Counted from the first letter of the stretch, positions 26,085-37,502 are shown. The stretch: DNA of 64,000 nucleotides from Paeniglutamicibacter terrestris (GCF_012271785.1 NZ_JAAWVT010000007.1:124001-188000); one strand, 5' to 3'. The notes: a model not told the origin generated them from the letters alone. Numbers and translations: made by a program.

Positions 26085-28040
26085 CTATTTAACTTCCTTG
26101 TTCTCGACTGCCTTACGCAGCCAGGCTTGAACCTCGGTGCGCAAGAGTTCTGGTGCGATGACCCGCAGATCACCGCCGTGAAAAGCGACCATTCCAGCGA
26201 TGCTGGAGAGTGAGGTCATTCGGATCTGGGCGATCGTTTCGTCTTCGCCACGGGCCCACTGCTCCGGAGAATATTCATCTACCAGCGAAGACAGACGCGA
26301 CCCAAAACCAAGCACCACGAGTTCGTCGGTAGGGCCGGGCGTGAAGTAGATGTCCTCATTGTCTTCATGGCGCTCGATATCCCACTCGAAGGTCTTCGCT
26401 GTGGGGTTCACGGTTTGGATCCTGTCGATGCGGAAACTCCGGATCTCTCCGTTGGGAACGGAATAGGCGCGTAGGTACTGTCTACCCGCATGCTCCAGGA
26501 TTCGGATCGGTTCCACTTCCCGAACCCCCACGGCGTCACTCGACGCACTGTAGTAATTCAAGTCAACAACCCGTCGTGTGCGGATAGCCGAAACTAAGGT
26601 GGCATAGTTTTCGTTTTCCTCGCTGGACCGCAAGGCAATGGAGAGCACGGATTCCAGACCCTCAAAGCCCACCGCGGCAGACTGTAACTTTGCGTAGGCG
26701 GAATCGATAGCCGAGGCATGTTCAAAGTGGGGTAGGCCGCGCAGTGAGGCCAGACCGGCGAGCATCGTCGCGGCTTCCGTCAAACTCAGCTTGATGGGTG
26801 CGTTCAGGGCCTCGGCATTATTGATGCTGATCGCGCCGGTCTCCCATTCAACATCGATGAGCTCATCGGGTAGGCCGTTGGGTACTCCGCACATCATGAT
26901 GGTTTGCAGATGCGCCAGTAGCTGCTTCTCACTCAGCCCGAAATGAGTGGCCGTCTGTTCAACGGTCGGAGAGCCGTACTTCGCCACATAGGAGATGATG
27001 TCGAGGTTCAGCGCAACGGCCTCGGTCGACGGTGGGCGACCGGCATTACGCCGTTTGCTCAGTTTGTAGTCGGGGACAGCCTTGAGCTGAGCCTCTAGGG
27101 CCCGGTCAAGTTTATTCTGAACTTCGGTAACCAAGTGCGGGGGTTCGAGCACTCGTGCGGCGGCACCGAGCTTGGCAATATCCGCAGCCAAGCCCATCAT
27201 GTCGTGGAATTGAAGTGTCACGTCGTCGTCCTGAGAACCGGGAATTACCGATTCCGCCTTGGACCGAAGTACCCAACCGGCCTCCTTGGCCACGGTGATA
27301 CGTGCAGTCTGACCGGCAATGTCCGGATCGAGGGCTGCCAGAGATTCTGACATATTAAATCCTGGCGGTCGCGAGGAATGGGCTTGGCCGGTGCGAATAC
27401 CACTCAGAATGCGGGTGAGGCGGAAAATCCGGACTGCCTCACGGTCATGATCAAAGCCGGCGAGGTACCAGTTGCCGAAGCGTTGGCCGATCCCCCACGC
27501 GTCGAGGGTTCGTTGAGTGGAGCGCCCCTGGGAATCGAGATAATCAAAGCTCAACACCTGACGAGCCCAGACCGCTTCGAGGCAGGCGCCGAAGGCCGGT
27601 CCAGCGGCCTGTAGTCGAGGAACATACTCGGTGAAGCTGACTCCGCGCCCGGAATCTTCAAGTCCGGCCGACAACCGGCCGTTGGCACGGGTGGCCGAAG
27701 ACTCAAAATCGGTGTCTTTCCAGAGCTGCGCGGCAAGGCCCAAGGCAGCTGCTTCTTCGGTGGTGAAACTAACCTCTGGAAGTCGGTAGCTCTCCGGGGT
27801 GATCAAGTAACGTTCCTCGGCATCAGTTCCGAGGGTCTTCACCGGAACCCCCATCTCACGCAGGTCCTTCTTGTCCCTATCGAACTTCCTGTCGAAGGCC
27901 GCGTCACCGAGACCCTTGTAATCATCGACAATTTTTCGAAGTTCACGCTTGGAATATCCATGCGGAGTATTGATGAGCGCATAGGTGAGACTGACGAGTT
28001 TCTCGGCACGAGATGGAACGCCTGAGTTATTTTGAGCCAC
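26085..28040 (-). CDS. pafBC: PafBC, fused WYL-domain DNA-damage regulator
   Basis: 651 residues from a GTG at 28040. Two PafB/PafC units are fused. Each has a winged helix-turn-helix (first: RAEKLVSLTYALINTPHGYS; second: DIISYVAKYGSPTVEQTATH) and a WYL domain (first: FGNWYLAGFD about 191; second: GRQYLRAYSVPNG). In mycobacteria the separate PafB and PafC activate the LexA-independent DNA damage response; Arthrobacter has the fused form. An in-frame TTG at 28142 would add 34 residues but its codons run through the terminator of the gene upstream, so I reject it. It lies downstream of the FKBP genes in the proteasome block. Confidence 0.9.
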   Translation of the reverse strand: MAQNNSGVPSRAEKLVSLTYALINTPHGYSKRELRKIVDDYKGLGDAAFDRKFDRDKKDLREMGVPVKTLGTDAEERYLITPESYRLPEVSFTTEEAAALGLAAQLWKDTDFESSATRANGRLSAGLEDSGRGVSFTEYVPRLQAAGPAFGACLEAVWARQVLSFDYLDSQGRSTQRTLDAWGIGQRFGNWYLAGFDHDREAVRIFRLTRILSGIRTGQAHSSRPPGFNMSESLAALDPDIAGQTARITVAKEAGWVLRSKAESVIPGSQDDDVTLQFHDMMGLAADIAKLGAAARVLEPPHLVTEVQNKLDRALEAQLKAVPDYKLSKRRNAGRPPSTEAVALNLDIISYVAKYGSPTVEQTATHFGLSEKQLLAHLQTIMMCGVPNGLPDELIDVEWETGAISINNAEALNAPIKLSLTEAATMLAGLASLRGLPHFEHASAIDSAYAKLQSAAVGFEGLESVLSIALRSSEENENYATLVSAIRTRRVVDLNYYSASSDAVGVREVEPIRILEHAGRQYLRAYSVPNGEIRSFRIDRIQTVNPTAKTFEWDIERHEDNEDIYFTPGPTDELVVLGFGSRLSSLVDEYSPEQWARGEDETIAQIRMTSLSSIAGMVAFHGGDLRVIAPELLRTEVQAWLRKAVENKEVK

Positions 28041-28097
28041 GTTCGCAAGATTACCCCGATGTCCTGAACGTGGGCCAATGCCACACCGCGTTAACGA

Positions 28098-28145
28098 CCT
28101 TTGGCCGTCTTCTCCCGGTTTAACTTGGGAAAATACGGCCAAAGG
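28098..28145 (-). terminator. hairpin after the FKBP gene
   Basis: CCTTTGGCCGT and ACGGCCAAAGG pair perfectly over a 26-base loop that can pair further. It lies between the small FKBP gene and pafBC, so part of the transcript probably ends here. Confidence 0.6.
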
Positions 28146-28160
28146 CGTAAAGCGGGGTGC

Positions 28161-28556
28161 TTAGCGCACAGACACCAGGTCCACCACGAAGATGAGTGCT
28201 TCGTTGGGGCCGATGGCTCCACCTGCGCCGCGAGATCCATAGGCCATCTCGGACGGAATCTCCAGACGGCGACGTCCACCGACCTTCATCCCGATCAGAC
28301 CCTGGTCCCAGCCCTGGATAACCTGGCCGACTCCGGCACGGAAGTCCAGCGGTGCGCCGCGGCCCCAGGACGCGTCAAACTCTTCGCCGGTGGACCATGC
28401 CACGCCGACGTAGTGAGCGGAGATGTTTGAGCCCGGCACAACTTCGGCGCCGTCGCCGGGGATCAAATCCACGATCTTCAGCTCGGTAGGAGCATCGGTA
28501 CCCGGAAAATCGATCTCCGGCTTGGTGCGGTCGTATTCACGCTGTCCAAAAGACAT
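28161..28556 (-). CDS. FKBP-type peptidyl-prolyl isomerase, cytosolic
   Basis: 131 residues forming one FKBP domain: LKIVDLIPGDGAEVVPGSNI, SAHYVGVAWSTGEEFDASWG, VIQGWDQGLIGMKVGGRRRL and the closing ALIFVVDLVSVR. The active-site residues Y, D and W typical of the family are present. It catalyses cis-trans isomerisation of proline bonds and has no signal peptide. It follows a lipoprotein FKBP gene on the same strand after 38 bases. Confidence 0.93.
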   Translation of the reverse strand: MSFGQREYDRTKPEIDFPGTDAPTELKIVDLIPGDGAEVVPGSNISAHYVGVAWSTGEEFDASWGRGAPLDFRAGVGQVIQGWDQGLIGMKVGGRRRLEIPSEMAYGSRGAGGAIGPNEALIFVVDLVSVR

Positions 28557-28594
28557 AGTGGAATCCTTTCGGTTGATGACTGGAAGTGTCTAAG

Positions 28595-29554
28595 TTACTT
28601 TACTTCTTTGATCTCTACGAAGAAGACCAAATTACCCGCTGGGGCACCGGCTGCTCCGGCATAGGCGAGATCCGTCGGGATGCTCAGCATGACCTGGGTG
28701 CCGGCCTTCAGACCCGTGAGGCCTTGGGTCCAGCCCTTGATGACCTGGGTGAGGCCAAATTCGGACGGTTCTCCGCGGTCATAGCTGGAGTCGAACTGCT
28801 TTCCGTCGCTCCAGGTGACGCCCGTGTAGTTGGCGCTCACCGTTGAAGTCTCGGTGGCCACCTTGCCGGTGCCCTCCTTGATGACATCAACTACGAGGCC
28901 AGCTGGCGCTTCCTTGCCCTTGGGGATGGTGATGACGGGCTTGCCGTCCTTCATCTCGGCGGTCGGCAGTGCGCCTTCGTCCTTCAACTTCTTAACCTCG
29001 TCCGCACCGAGCTTCTTGGAGGCCTCCGGGATCGCCTCGGTGGACAAAACCTTCAAAACGACGACGGTTTCGGCGGCGGCAGCAGCGCTTGGGCTGGCCG
29101 AGGGGGCAGCGGATTCGCTGGACGAGGCCGCTGCTTCAGCAACCGGCTCAACCATGGCAACCCACGAGCCGACCTTGGCCTGCATCAGCGTTTCGTAGAG
29201 TGCAGGCAGCTGGGTCTTGAATTCATCGTTGATTGGCAGTGTCACCGGTTCACCGGAGAAACCCGAACCAACCAGGCTGCCATCCTTGGCGTTGTAGGCG
29301 ATCGACTTGAACTTGATGTTCTGGTTTTCTTCGATCTTGTCGCCCTTGCCCTTAACGATGACCTGAGCACCGGTTTCGGTGGCGACCAGCGGGGAATCAA
29401 AAGTGACGGTGGGATCCGAGGCGTCATCGGCCCCCGGGGTGACTTTAACGGAAGAAAGGGGGGCAGTATTGCCACTGGATGCCATCTCGGTTGAACCGCA
29501 GGCCGTCACTAGCAGCAATGAAGCCGTTGCAACGAGTGCCATAACTTTGCGCAC
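28595..29554 (-). CDS. FKBP-type peptidyl-prolyl isomerase, lipoprotein
   Basis: 319 residues from a GTG at 29554 with GAAAG upstream. A lipoprotein signal (MRKVMALVATASLLLVTACG) puts the lipid-bearing Cys at 19, so it is anchored outside the membrane. The middle has an Ala/Ser-rich linker (residues about 150 to 165). The C-terminal FKBP domain reads VSANYTGVTWSDGKQFDSSY and VIKGWTQGLTGLKAGTQVML. A degenerate first FKBP-like domain may precede the linker. It likely folds exported proteins. Its neighbours are pafA and the cytosolic FKBP gene. Confidence 0.9.
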   Translation of the reverse strand: MRKVMALVATASLLLVTACGSTEMASSGNTAPLSSVKVTPGADDASDPTVTFDSPLVATETGAQVIVKGKGDKIEENQNIKFKSIAYNAKDGSLVGSGFSGEPVTLPINDEFKTQLPALYETLMQAKVGSWVAMVEPVAEAAASSSESAAPSASPSAAAAAETVVVLKVLSTEAIPEASKKLGADEVKKLKDEGALPTAEMKDGKPVITIPKGKEAPAGLVVDVIKEGTGKVATETSTVSANYTGVTWSDGKQFDSSYDRGEPSEFGLTQVIKGWTQGLTGLKAGTQVMLSIPTDLAYAGAAGAPAGNLVFFVEIKEVK

Positions 29555-29683
29555 GAAATCAACTTTCAGTAGGGGAATTTGGAGACTGCAGACACCCACA
29601 CTGAATGGTGAGTTAAAAAACAGACTTAAGCCAGCTTAAAGGGTGAAACTGTGAATCACCTTATTATCCGCGGCATTTTGGCC

Positions 29684-31057
29684 CTAAACAGGGCCGCTCA
29701 AGGAGCTGATGAGGGCATCAACTCGCGGATCTTGGTTGGCGAATGGGTCTTTACACAAGACCGTCTGCCCGGGGTGGTCATTAAGCTTCAGGTGCACCCA
29801 ATCCACGGTGAAATCGCGTTCGGCATTTTTTGCCGCACGCACAAAATCCCCACGCATTTTTGCCCGGGTACTCTGTGGCGGATGATCCACGGCAAAGTCG
29901 ATATCATCCTGATCAACCACGGCTTTTGCCCGCCCACGGGCGGCCAACAAATGGAAGAGCCCGCGCCGGGTATCAATGTCGTGATAAGTCAGATCAAGCT
30001 GGGCCAGGCGCTGCGCCCCGAGGTCCAATTGGTGACGGTTAGCGTAGGCGGAGATCAGCTTGTGCTTGATCGCCCAATCAATTTCTGTGTCAATGGAGGA
30101 AAAATTGCCCGACTCCACGGCATCAAGGGTGCGGGTCCACAGATCAAGCACCGCTGGCACCTGATCGTGATGTGCTCCCTCGGTAGCAACAAAATCGGTG
30201 GCAAGAGCCAGGAAACGGCGCTGGAGTTCTAGAGCCGTCAGTTGCTTACCGGTCGCCAGACGAATAACAGTTTTGCCATTGAAGTCGTGCGATATTTCAC
30301 GGATTGAACGGATCGGGTTTTCCAACCGCAGATCGTCCATGACTTTTCCCGATTCGATGATGCGCAGCATCAGGTCGGTGGCGCCGAGCTTCAGTAATTG
30401 GGTGGTCTCGGACATGTTCGAGTCCCCCACAATCACGTGGAGCCGACGGAAGTATTCTGCATCCGCATGCGGTTCATCGCGAGTGTTAATGATGGGCCGT
30501 GAGCGGGTGGTCGCCGAGGAGACGCCCTCCCACACGTGATCGGCGCGCTGCGAAAATGAGTACAGCGGCACCCCCTCCACGTTCACGATCTTTCCGGCAC
30601 CGGCGATCAGCTGCCGAGTGACCAAGAACGGAATCAGGATCTCGGCCAGGCGGGCAAATTCGAGCTTGCGTGGAATTAGGAAGTTCTCATGGCAGCCATA
30701 GGAATTGCCGGCGGTGTCGGTGTTGTTCTTAAAGAGGTACAGCTTGCCGTTGAACCCATCGGCGGCCATGCGTTCTTCCGCGCTGGCTACCAGATCATTG
30801 AGGATCGACTCCCCCGCCCGATCATGAGCGATCAGCTGCCTCAGCCCATCACATTCGGCCGTGGCGTACTCGGGGTGCGAACCCACATCGAGGTATAGCC
30901 GCGAACCGTTGGTCAGGAACACGTTCGAGCTCCGGCCCCAGGCAACGACCCGACGGAAAAGGTATCGGGCGGATTCCTCTGGGGTCAACGGACGGCCCGT
31001 GGGGTCCGAATAATTGATTCCGTACTCGGTCTCGATGCCCATGATTCTGCGGTCCAT
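29684..31057 (-). CDS. pafA: Pup-protein ligase PafA
   Basis: 457 residues. The N-terminus [20 protein letters not shown] carries the ATP/Mg-binding Glu of the carboxylate-amine ligase (glutamine synthetase-like) fold. Further signature blocks are [40 protein letters not shown] and [20 protein letters not shown]. PafA phosphorylates the C-terminal Glu of deamidated Pup and joins it to a substrate lysine. I chose the ATG at 31057 because AAGGAAG lies 7 bases upstream. It follows prcA with a gap of 4 bases. Confidence 0.96.
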   Translation of the reverse strand: MDRRIMGIETEYGINYSDPTGRPLTPEESARYLFRRVVAWGRSSNVFLTNGSRLYLDVGSHPEYATAECDGLRQLIAHDRAGESILNDLVASAEERMAADGFNGKLYLFKNNTDTAGNSYGCHENFLIPRKLEFARLAEILIPFLVTRQLIAGAGKIVNVEGVPLYSFSQRADHVWEGVSSATTRSRPIINTRDEPHADAEYFRRLHVIVGDSNMSETTQLLKLGATDLMLRIIESGKVMDDLRLENPIRSIREISHDFNGKTVIRLATGKQLTALELQRRFLALATDFVATEGAHHDQVPAVLDLWTRTLDAVESGNFSSIDTEIDWAIKHKLISAYANRHQLDLGAQRLAQLDLTYHDIDTRRGLFHLLAARGRAKAVVDQDDIDFAVDHPPQSTRAKMRGDFVRAAKNAERDFTVDWVHLKLNDHPGQTVLCKDPFANQDPRVDALISSLSGPV

Positions 31058-31061
31058 GTGT

Positions 31062-31772
31062 CTACTTCCTTGAACCCAAAATGCGGGCAATGGTGGGGGT
31101 GTCGAGTCGGCGGAAATGGCGATGCGAGCCGGTGGAGGTCACGCGCTCCAACATGGCGACTTCCAAGAGGCGTGCGTCTTCGGGGCTTTCTCCCACGCCA
31201 GGAAGCACGTGGGCTGCGGCGCGAATGACCTCATCGATGCCGGCCGCGTTGAGGTCCTTGCCCGACCAGTAGCCGTTCCAGGATTCGCGGAGGGCCGGGG
31301 TGTCGCCACCCATGATGATGTGTCCGGGTTGTTCGGCGATGGACCCATCAAAATTCAGTGAGAACAGGGTGTCATCTTCCGGGGATTCCCCGATTTCCAG
31401 TACCGCGAGTTCCACCTCAAAGGGTTTGGCCTCTGCGGTGAATACTGCGCCCAAGGACTGGGCGTAGACACTGGCAAGACCCCTGCCGGTCACGTCGAAG
31501 CGCGAGTAGGAGTACCCGCGGGTGTCCGCATACCGCACTCCGGCCTGACGCAGGGACTCAAACTCGTTGTACTTGCCCACCGCGGCGAAAGCGATCCGGT
31601 CGTAGATCTCACCGATCTTGTGGAGCGAACCCGAAGGGTTCTCGGCGATCAGCGCGATCCCGTCGGCGCAGGAGGCCACAATGACCGCACGTCCACGGGC
31701 GATCCCCTTCCGGGCGAAGTCAGCCCGGTCCTTCATGAGTTGTTCGGGCGAAACGTAATATTGCGCGCTCAT
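31062..31772 (-). CDS. prcA: proteasome alpha subunit
   Basis: 236 residues with the alpha-type N-terminal gate segment ([20 protein letters not shown]) and the core [20 protein letters not shown]. It lacks a catalytic Thr. Seven PrcA subunits form each outer ring of the 20S particle and dock the ATPase. The ATG directly follows the prcB stop codon. Confidence 0.95.
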   Translation of the reverse strand: MSAQYYVSPEQLMKDRADFARKGIARGRAVIVASCADGIALIAENPSGSLHKIGEIYDRIAFAAVGKYNEFESLRQAGVRYADTRGYSYSRFDVTGRGLASVYAQSLGAVFTAEAKPFEVELAVLEIGESPEDDTLFSLNFDGSIAEQPGHIIMGGDTPALRESWNGYWSGKDLNAAGIDEVIRAAAHVLPGVGESPEDARLLEVAMLERVTSTGSHRHFRRLDTPTIARILGSRK

Positions 31773-32564
31773 CTAAGCTTCCTTCCCGCTCGCGGTACGT
31801 TCGGCGATGATCTCACGTGCCATATCGGACAAGATCGGTTCTTCCACACGATGAGCTCCGGTGGCATCTACGGTGTAAACCACTGGCCACAGCCCGCGCA
31901 CCGGGTCCGGTCCGCCGGTGGCCGAATCATCATCTGCCGCGTCGTAGAGTGCCTCCACCGCAATTTTCACCGCGGCGGTGGCACCCAGACCGGGTTCCCA
32001 GAGTTTCTTCAGGGCACCGCGGGCATAGGGAGAACCCGAGCCGATGCAATGGTGTTCTACCTCTTCATAGAGGCCACCGGTGATATCGAAGGAGAAAATC
32101 CGCCCCGACCCAGCAAATGTATCGAAACCAGCGAAAAGCGGGACCACGCTCATACCTTGCATGGCCATCTGCAAATTGGAGCGAATCATCGAAGCTAGCC
32201 GATTGGCCTTGCCATCAAGGGAGAGTCGGGTGCCCTCGATCTTTTCGTAGTGCTCCAGCTCCACGCGAAAGAGCTTGGCAATGTCGATGGCTATCCCGGC
32301 GGTGCCCGCAATGCCCAGAACGGAATAGTGGTCGGTCTCGAAGACCTTCTCAATGCGCCGGCTGGCGATAACGTTGCCCATGGTCGCGCGGCGGTCCCCC
32401 GCCATCACGATTCCATCCGCGTAGCTCAGCGCCACGATGGTGGTGCCATGCGGTGCCTTGATAGTTGCCTCCCCTAGCGGCACGGTACTGGTGGCTGGCA
32501 ACAGATCTGGCCGGTCCCGGGTGAGGTGCTCAAAAAATGAGGGCCCGGGACCGAGCTCAATCAC
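31773..32564 (-). CDS. prcB: proteasome beta subunit
   Basis: 263 residues made as a precursor. The propeptide ends at HG, and the mature protein begins [20 protein letters not shown] with Thr41 as nucleophile; the Lys/Arg and Asp of the active site lie in this segment. Seven PrcB subunits form each inner ring and cleave the substrate. It overlaps the pup stop by four bases. Confidence 0.96.
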   Translation of the reverse strand: MIELGPGPSFFEHLTRDRPDLLPATSTVPLGEATIKAPHGTTIVALSYADGIVMAGDRRATMGNVIASRRIEKVFETDHYSVLGIAGTAGIAIDIAKLFRVELEHYEKIEGTRLSLDGKANRLASMIRSNLQMAMQGMSVVPLFAGFDTFAGSGRIFSFDITGGLYEEVEHHCIGSGSPYARGALKKLWEPGLGATAAVKIAVEALYDAADDDSATGGPDPVRGLWPVVYTVDATGAHRVEEPILSDMAREIIAERTASGKEA

Positions 32565-32746
32565 TGACCACCCTTTTGCACAAAGCCGCGCACAAATTCT
32601 TCGGCGTTTCGTTCCAGGACGCCGTCAATTTCATCGAGCAGGTCATCTACTCCGGCGTCCTGACCCGCGGCAACATTAAGATCTTCGGTGGTCTCTTGCG
32701 CTTGGGTTTCTTCACGGCGCTGGGCCGAGTGCTGTTCCTGAGTCAT
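32561..32746 (-). CDS. pup: prokaryotic ubiquitin-like protein Pup
   Basis: 61 residues from an ATG at 32746: disordered N-terminus [13 protein letters not shown], a helical segment [20 protein letters not shown], and the C-terminal GGQ. The Gln end means Dop must deamidate it to Glu before PafA can use it. A GTG at 32758 would add four residues but its spacing to GAAAG is poor. It overlaps prcB by four bases. Confidence 0.95.
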   Translation of the reverse strand: MTQEQHSAQRREETQAQETTEDLNVAAGQDAGVDDLLDEIDGVLERNAEEFVRGFVQKGGQ

Positions 32747-32862
32747 GATGTGCCGCACTTTCTGTAACTTTTCGGGGATCAGCCGCAGCCATGCACTAGC
32801 TGTGGTGGAGGTTCATTCCATTTCCGCCTTTGATGATTCCATCTTGCCACTGGGTAGGGTCT

Positions 32863-34461
32863 TTAGCTCCTCAGCGCGGCGATGAACTCGTGGATCTCCA
32901 ATTCTCGATCCAGGAGCTCCCCCACCAGGGCGCGCGTGCCACGCAACGGCTCAAGGGTGGAGACGCGTTCAAGGCGTCGGGCACCGGGCACCGTGAAGGA
33001 CACCGAATCCCAACTCGCGGCAACCACAAATTCCGGGTACTGGTTTAAGACTCGTCCCCGGAAGTAGGCGCGGGTGTCCTCCGGCGGATGAGCAGCCGCG
33101 TGGGCGATCTGTTCGCCCGAGTAGAGCACCTCCATCATGCCGCGGGCGGCCAAGCGATGGTACAGGCCTTTTTCCGGGCGGATATCTGCCCATTGCAGGT
33201 CCATCAGCGCGATCCGCGAATCACTGAAATCCACTCCGTGGCGTTGAGCGTAGGCACTCATCAGCTTGTACTTGGCCACCCAATCCACGGTGCTAGCCGC
33301 GGAGAAGATGTCGGTTTCCAGTTGCTGCAGGGTTTCTTCCCAACGGCGCTGGACTTCCACCGTGGCCTCATCCAGCGCATCGGAGGTGGCGCTGTGTTCG
33401 GCCGCGGCAGCCGCGTAGATTCTTTGGATCTGCAGGGCGGTAAGCCGGCGCCCGTCCACCAATTCGACGGTGGTTGATAGCGACGGATCGTGGCTGATGG
33501 CCTGCAAGGCGGCGACGGGGTCACGAAGTTCGATGTGCGGGGCGGTGCCAGCCTCAATCATCGAGAGCACGAGGGCGGTGGTGCCGGTGCGCAGCAGTGT
33601 GGAGATTTGCCCGAGGTTCGCATCCCCGATGATCACGTGCAGCCGACGGTACTTTTCCCAGTGCGCGTGCGGCTCATCACGGGTATTGATGATGGGGCGA
33701 CGAATCGTGGTCTCCAGGCCGATCTGTGCCTCAAAGAAGTCGGCGCGGGCAGAGATCTGGAAACCGGGGTATTGCCCCAGCATGCCGCGGCCCACACGGC
33801 CGGAGCCGCAGATGATTTGGCGGGTGACAAAAAACGGGATGAGTCCGGCCGCGATGTTCTCGAAGGGCACCGAGCGTGGCATCAGATAGTTTTCGTGCGC
33901 CCCATAGGACACCGACTTGTTATCGGTGTTGTTTTTGTACAGGTGGATATCCGGAACACCGGCCAGCGATTCGATCCGGCGCATGGCTGCCAACGCGACG
34001 TGATCCCCTGCCTGATCCCAGAGCACCGCCGCAAAGGGATTGGAGGTTTCCGGGGAGGAATATTCCGGGTGCGCGTGATCCACATACAGCCGGGCTCCGT
34101 TGCCCAGCACCATGTTCATCAACACCTCGTGGCCGGCCTCGGCCTCCTCATACAGGGTGGAGCCAATCCTCGTATCCCCGCCGGCCAGCGCGACGGCCTC
34201 GGCGTCGAGTTCCGGCTCCTGATCGGTGAGCTGGGAGGGATCGGCGGAGGCACGATCGATGCTGAAGCCGCGCGCATCATTCAGCGGAGTCTCATCGGTG
34301 TAGTCCCAATGCGTACCCGCGATGGCTCCGCGCCCCGCACGCACCAGTGCGGCATAGGAGTTGATGACCTGGGCGGAGAGCATCGTGGCATTGGCCCCGG
34401 GCATCGAGGGCGCCAACACGCCGTACTCGGTCTCCAGACCCATGACCCGATGCACGCTCAC
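32863..34461 (-). CDS. dop: Pup deamidase / depupylase Dop
   Basis: 532 residues, a relative of PafA, with the N-terminus [20 protein letters not shown] and the blocks [40 protein letters not shown] and [21 protein letters not shown] loop of about 40 residues after the first strand, including [13 protein letters not shown], is typical of Dop and absent from PafA. Dop turns Pup-Gln into Pup-Glu and also removes Pup from substrates. The start overlaps the arc stop (ATGA) at 34458 to 34461. Confidence 0.95.
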   Translation of the reverse strand: MSVHRVMGLETEYGVLAPSMPGANATMLSAQVINSYAALVRAGRGAIAGTHWDYTDETPLNDARGFSIDRASADPSQLTDQEPELDAEAVALAGGDTRIGSTLYEEAEAGHEVLMNMVLGNGARLYVDHAHPEYSSPETSNPFAAVLWDQAGDHVALAAMRRIESLAGVPDIHLYKNNTDNKSVSYGAHENYLMPRSVPFENIAAGLIPFFVTRQIICGSGRVGRGMLGQYPGFQISARADFFEAQIGLETTIRRPIINTRDEPHAHWEKYRRLHVIIGDANLGQISTLLRTGTTALVLSMIEAGTAPHIELRDPVAALQAISHDPSLSTTVELVDGRRLTALQIQRIYAAAAAEHSATSDALDEATVEVQRRWEETLQQLETDIFSAASTVDWVAKYKLMSAYAQRHGVDFSDSRIALMDLQWADIRPEKGLYHRLAARGMMEVLYSGEQIAHAAAHPPEDTRAYFRGRVLNQYPEFVVAASWDSVSFTVPGARRLERVSTLEPLRGTRALVGELLDRELEIHEFIAALRS

Positions 34462-36191
34462 AGGTACTGTCCCGTCTCCGGTACACCGGGGGTCGACAGG
34501 GATTTGCCGCGGCCATTTTTATCGGCCACGATGGTGCGAATGAAGGTGATGCGTTCACCCTTGCGCCCGGAAATTCGGGCCCAGTCATCGGGATTGGTGG
34601 TATTGGGCATGTCCTCGTGCTCGTGGAATTCTTCCACCACCGCGTCCAGCAGGTGTTCCATGCGCAAGCCGCGGGCGCCGCCGGTGAGCAGCGCCTTAAT
34701 GGCCGACTTTTTCGCCCGATCCACCACGTTGCGGATCACCGCGCCGGAGGAGAAGTCCTTAAAGTAGAGGATTTCGGTCTCGGTATTGGCGTAGGTGACT
34801 TCGAGGAACTGATTCTGTTCCCCGGTGGAGTACATGGCATCAACCGTGGCGCCGATCATCGCGCGCACGCAGGCGGCATGATCTCCGCCGTGCTCCGCCA
34901 GATCATCGGGGTGCAGCGGCAGATCACCGGTGAGGTACTTGGCGAAGATCTCCGCGGCACCCTGAGCATCGGGGCGCCGAATCTTGATCTTCACATCCAG
35001 CCGTCCGGGGCGCAGGATGGCCGGGTCGATCATGTCCTCGCGGTTGGAAGCACCGATGACGATGACGTTATCTAATCGCTCCACCCCGTCGATCTCGGCC
35101 AGCAGCTGCGGGACGATCGTCGTTTCCACATCGGAGGAGATGCCGGTGCCGCGGGTGCGGAAGAGCGAGTCCATTTCGTCGAAGAACACCACGACCGGGT
35201 TGCCGCTGGCCGCCTTTTCGCGGGCGCGGGCAAAGATCAGCCGAATGTGGCGCTCGGTTTCCCCGACGTACTTATCCAGCAGTTCGGGGCCCTTGATGTT
35301 CAGGAAGTAGCTCTTGGCGGTGCCGGTGTCCCCGTTGCGCTCATTGGTGCGTTCGGCCAGCGAGTGTGCCACGGCCTTGGCGATGAGCGTTTTGCCGCAG
35401 CCCGGAGGCCCGTAGAGCAGGATGCCCTTGGGCGCGCTCAGCCCGTGTTCGCGGTACAGATCCGGGTGCAGGAAGGGCAGTTCCACCGCGTCGCGGATGG
35501 CCTCGATTTGATCACTGAGTCCACCGATGTCGGCGTAGGAGATGTTCGGGACCTCCTCGAGCACCAGGGATTGCATGTCCGAAAGGTGTACCTTTTCCAG
35601 GCCCAGACCGGTGCGGGAATCAAGGGTCAGCACGTCGCCCACGCGCACGGTGTCCTTGATCAGGGGGGCGGCCAGGCGGATCACGCGTTGGTCATCTGCC
35701 CGTCCCATGGCCACCACGCGGTGATCCTCCAGGACTTCTTTAACCGTGACGAGTTCTCCGGACTTTTCGTAACCGAGCCCCGCGACGATGACCAGAGATT
35801 CATTCAGCAGCACGTCCTGGCCGATGGCCAGCTTCTCGAAGTCGAGCAGCGGGGAAATTCCGACGCGCAGTTTGCGTCCGCCCTGGACGATGTCTGCCGA
35901 CTGCACTCCGGTGGAGGCGATGGCGATACCGGATTCGGGGTGGGAGCGCTGATGTAGTTCGGTGATGGTGCCGTGGCTGAAGGGGGTGTCCCCATCTTTT
36001 TCCAGGCCGGACTTGAGGTTCAGGATTTCCGCACGCGTGCGCTCCAGCATGGAGACCAAGCGGGTGTTGTTGGATCCGGCGGAGGCTAGCTGCCGATCGA
36101 GTTGACGGTTCTTCTCCCGCACGACGTTCAGTGCCCGTGTTGCCGCTGCTATCTGGCCTTGAAGTACGGTGCGATCTGTCTCTTCGCCCAT
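34458..36191 (-). CDS. arc: proteasome ATPase ARC/Mpa
   Basis: 577 residues. An N-terminal coiled coil (about 10 to 65) binds Pup. Two OB-fold domains follow, then an AAA+ domain with Walker A GPPGCGKT, Walker [12 protein letters not shown] and second-region [20 protein letters not shown]. The C-terminal tail ends GQYL, the motif that docks into PrcA and opens the gate. I took the ATG at 36191 ([12 protein letters not shown]); an ATG at 36227 and an earlier one lack support. It is the first gene of the minus-strand run toward pafA. Confidence 0.95.
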   Translation of the reverse strand: MGEETDRTVLQGQIAAATRALNVVREKNRQLDRQLASAGSNNTRLVSMLERTRAEILNLKSGLEKDGDTPFSHGTITELHQRSHPESGIAIASTGVQSADIVQGGRKLRVGISPLLDFEKLAIGQDVLLNESLVIVAGLGYEKSGELVTVKEVLEDHRVVAMGRADDQRVIRLAAPLIKDTVRVGDVLTLDSRTGLGLEKVHLSDMQSLVLEEVPNISYADIGGLSDQIEAIRDAVELPFLHPDLYREHGLSAPKGILLYGPPGCGKTLIAKAVAHSLAERTNERNGDTGTAKSYFLNIKGPELLDKYVGETERHIRLIFARAREKAASGNPVVVFFDEMDSLFRTRGTGISSDVETTIVPQLLAEIDGVERLDNVIVIGASNREDMIDPAILRPGRLDVKIKIRRPDAQGAAEIFAKYLTGDLPLHPDDLAEHGGDHAACVRAMIGATVDAMYSTGEQNQFLEVTYANTETEILYFKDFSSGAVIRNVVDRAKKSAIKALLTGGARGLRMEHLLDAVVEEFHEHEDMPNTTNPDDWARISGRKGERITFIRTIVADKNGRGKSLSTPGVPETGQYL

Positions 36192-36392
36192 TATCCACTC
36201 GTTTCGCAGTATCGTTCGTGCTCGCATCCCGAAGCTGCTCCGGTACACGTCATCTAGAGTTCCATCCTATGCACCGGATCACCCGTGCGGCAGATATATG
36301 ACTTTCGGCGCCCGTTTCTCCCCCGCTGACCATGAAGATGGCAGGGGATGAATCGGACGCCGAAGCCTCGGTAGTGCGCGGTGGCGCTGGTG

Positions 36393-37502
36393 TTACTTGT
36401 CCTCGGTCGACTCATCCGTGATAGCCGGCTCGCCCGACTCTGCGGGTTCGACCGGCGCAGCGGCCTCGGTCGCGCGGGGTGCCGAGCCACGCTGGGTCAT
36501 CGATTTGGCGTCCTTAGCGGCGCGGCGCAGCTTACGAGCAGAGGTGCCACGCTCCCCCAGAGCCTCATGGTTCCAATCCTCCGGAGAATCCGAGCGGGTC
36601 CAGGTGGCAAGATCGGCGGCGGAGTAAGTGTGCTCCTTCACGCGCTTGGCACCCGGGATGCCCACCGCTCCATCGGCCAGCCGGCGGCAGGTGATCAGGA
36701 AGGCGGTGTGGGCCACCATGCGGTGATCCGGGCGCACTGCCAGACCCTCAACGTGCCAGCCGCGGACCATGGTCTCGAAGGATTCCGGCTCGGTGTACAG
36801 GCCGGTGGCGCGGATGGCCTCAACGGTGCGTGACATCTGCGTCACGGTGGCCACGTAGTTAACCCAGACTCCGCCGGGCGCCAGCACGGTAGATACGGCA
36901 TCAACACATTCCCAGGGCGAGAGCATGTCCAGCACCACGCGGTCCACGGAGCCGGGCTCCTCGGTTTCCAGCACCTTTTCCTGGAAGTCGCCGATGGAGA
37001 TCTGCCAGGCCGGGTGCGGGCCACCAAAAACGGTGTCCACGTTGCCGCGGGCGATCTCGGCAAATTCTTCACGGCGTTCGAAGGAGTGCAGGTAGCCGGC
37101 GTCCCCTACGGCGCGCAGCAGCGACATCGACAGGGCTCCGGAGCCAACGCCGGCTTCCACGACGCGGGCGCCGGGGAAGATGTCACCCATCTGAATGATC
37201 TGGGCAGCGTCCTTCGGGTAGACCACGGTGGCGCCGCGCGGCATCGAGAGCACAAAGTCCTTCAGCAGCGGGCGCAATGCCTGGTAACGCACCTCGGCGG
37301 TGTTTTGAACGATGCAGCCCTCGGTGGCACCGATCAGCGCATCGTGGTGCAGCACACCCTTATGCGTGTGGAATTCTCCACCTTCGGTCAGCGTGATGGT
37401 GGAGATGCGGCGCTTTTCGTCCGTGAGCTGGACCCGGTCTCCGGGGCGGAAGGGGCCGCGGCGGTTGGTGGCACCGTGCGGTGCTGCTGGTGTTTCGCTC
37501 AT
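36393..37502 (-). CDS. trmI: tRNA (adenine-58-N1) methyltransferase TrmI
   Basis: 369 residues. The N-terminal part has RRGPFRPGDRVQLTDEKRR, and the central Rossmann fold has the SAM site VVEAGVGSGALSMSLLRAVG and the catalytic block VVLDMLSPWECVDAVSTVLA. TrmI methylates A58 of the tRNA T loop for stability. An Ala/Glu-rich acidic tail of about 50 residues ends it. It lies one gene upstream of arc on the same strand, a common linkage in actinobacteria. Confidence 0.92.
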   Translation of the reverse strand: MSETPAAPHGATNRRGPFRPGDRVQLTDEKRRISTITLTEGGEFHTHKGVLHHDALIGATEGCIVQNTAEVRYQALRPLLKDFVLSMPRGATVVYPKDAAQIIQMGDIFPGARVVEAGVGSGALSMSLLRAVGDAGYLHSFERREEFAEIARGNVDTVFGGPHPAWQISIGDFQEKVLETEEPGSVDRVVLDMLSPWECVDAVSTVLAPGGVWVNYVATVTQMSRTVEAIRATGLYTEPESFETMVRGWHVEGLAVRPDHRMVAHTAFLITCRRLADGAVGIPGAKRVKEHTYSAADLATWTRSDSPEDWNHEALGERGTSARKLRRAAKDAKSMTQRGSAPRATEAAAPVEPAESGEPAITDESTEDK

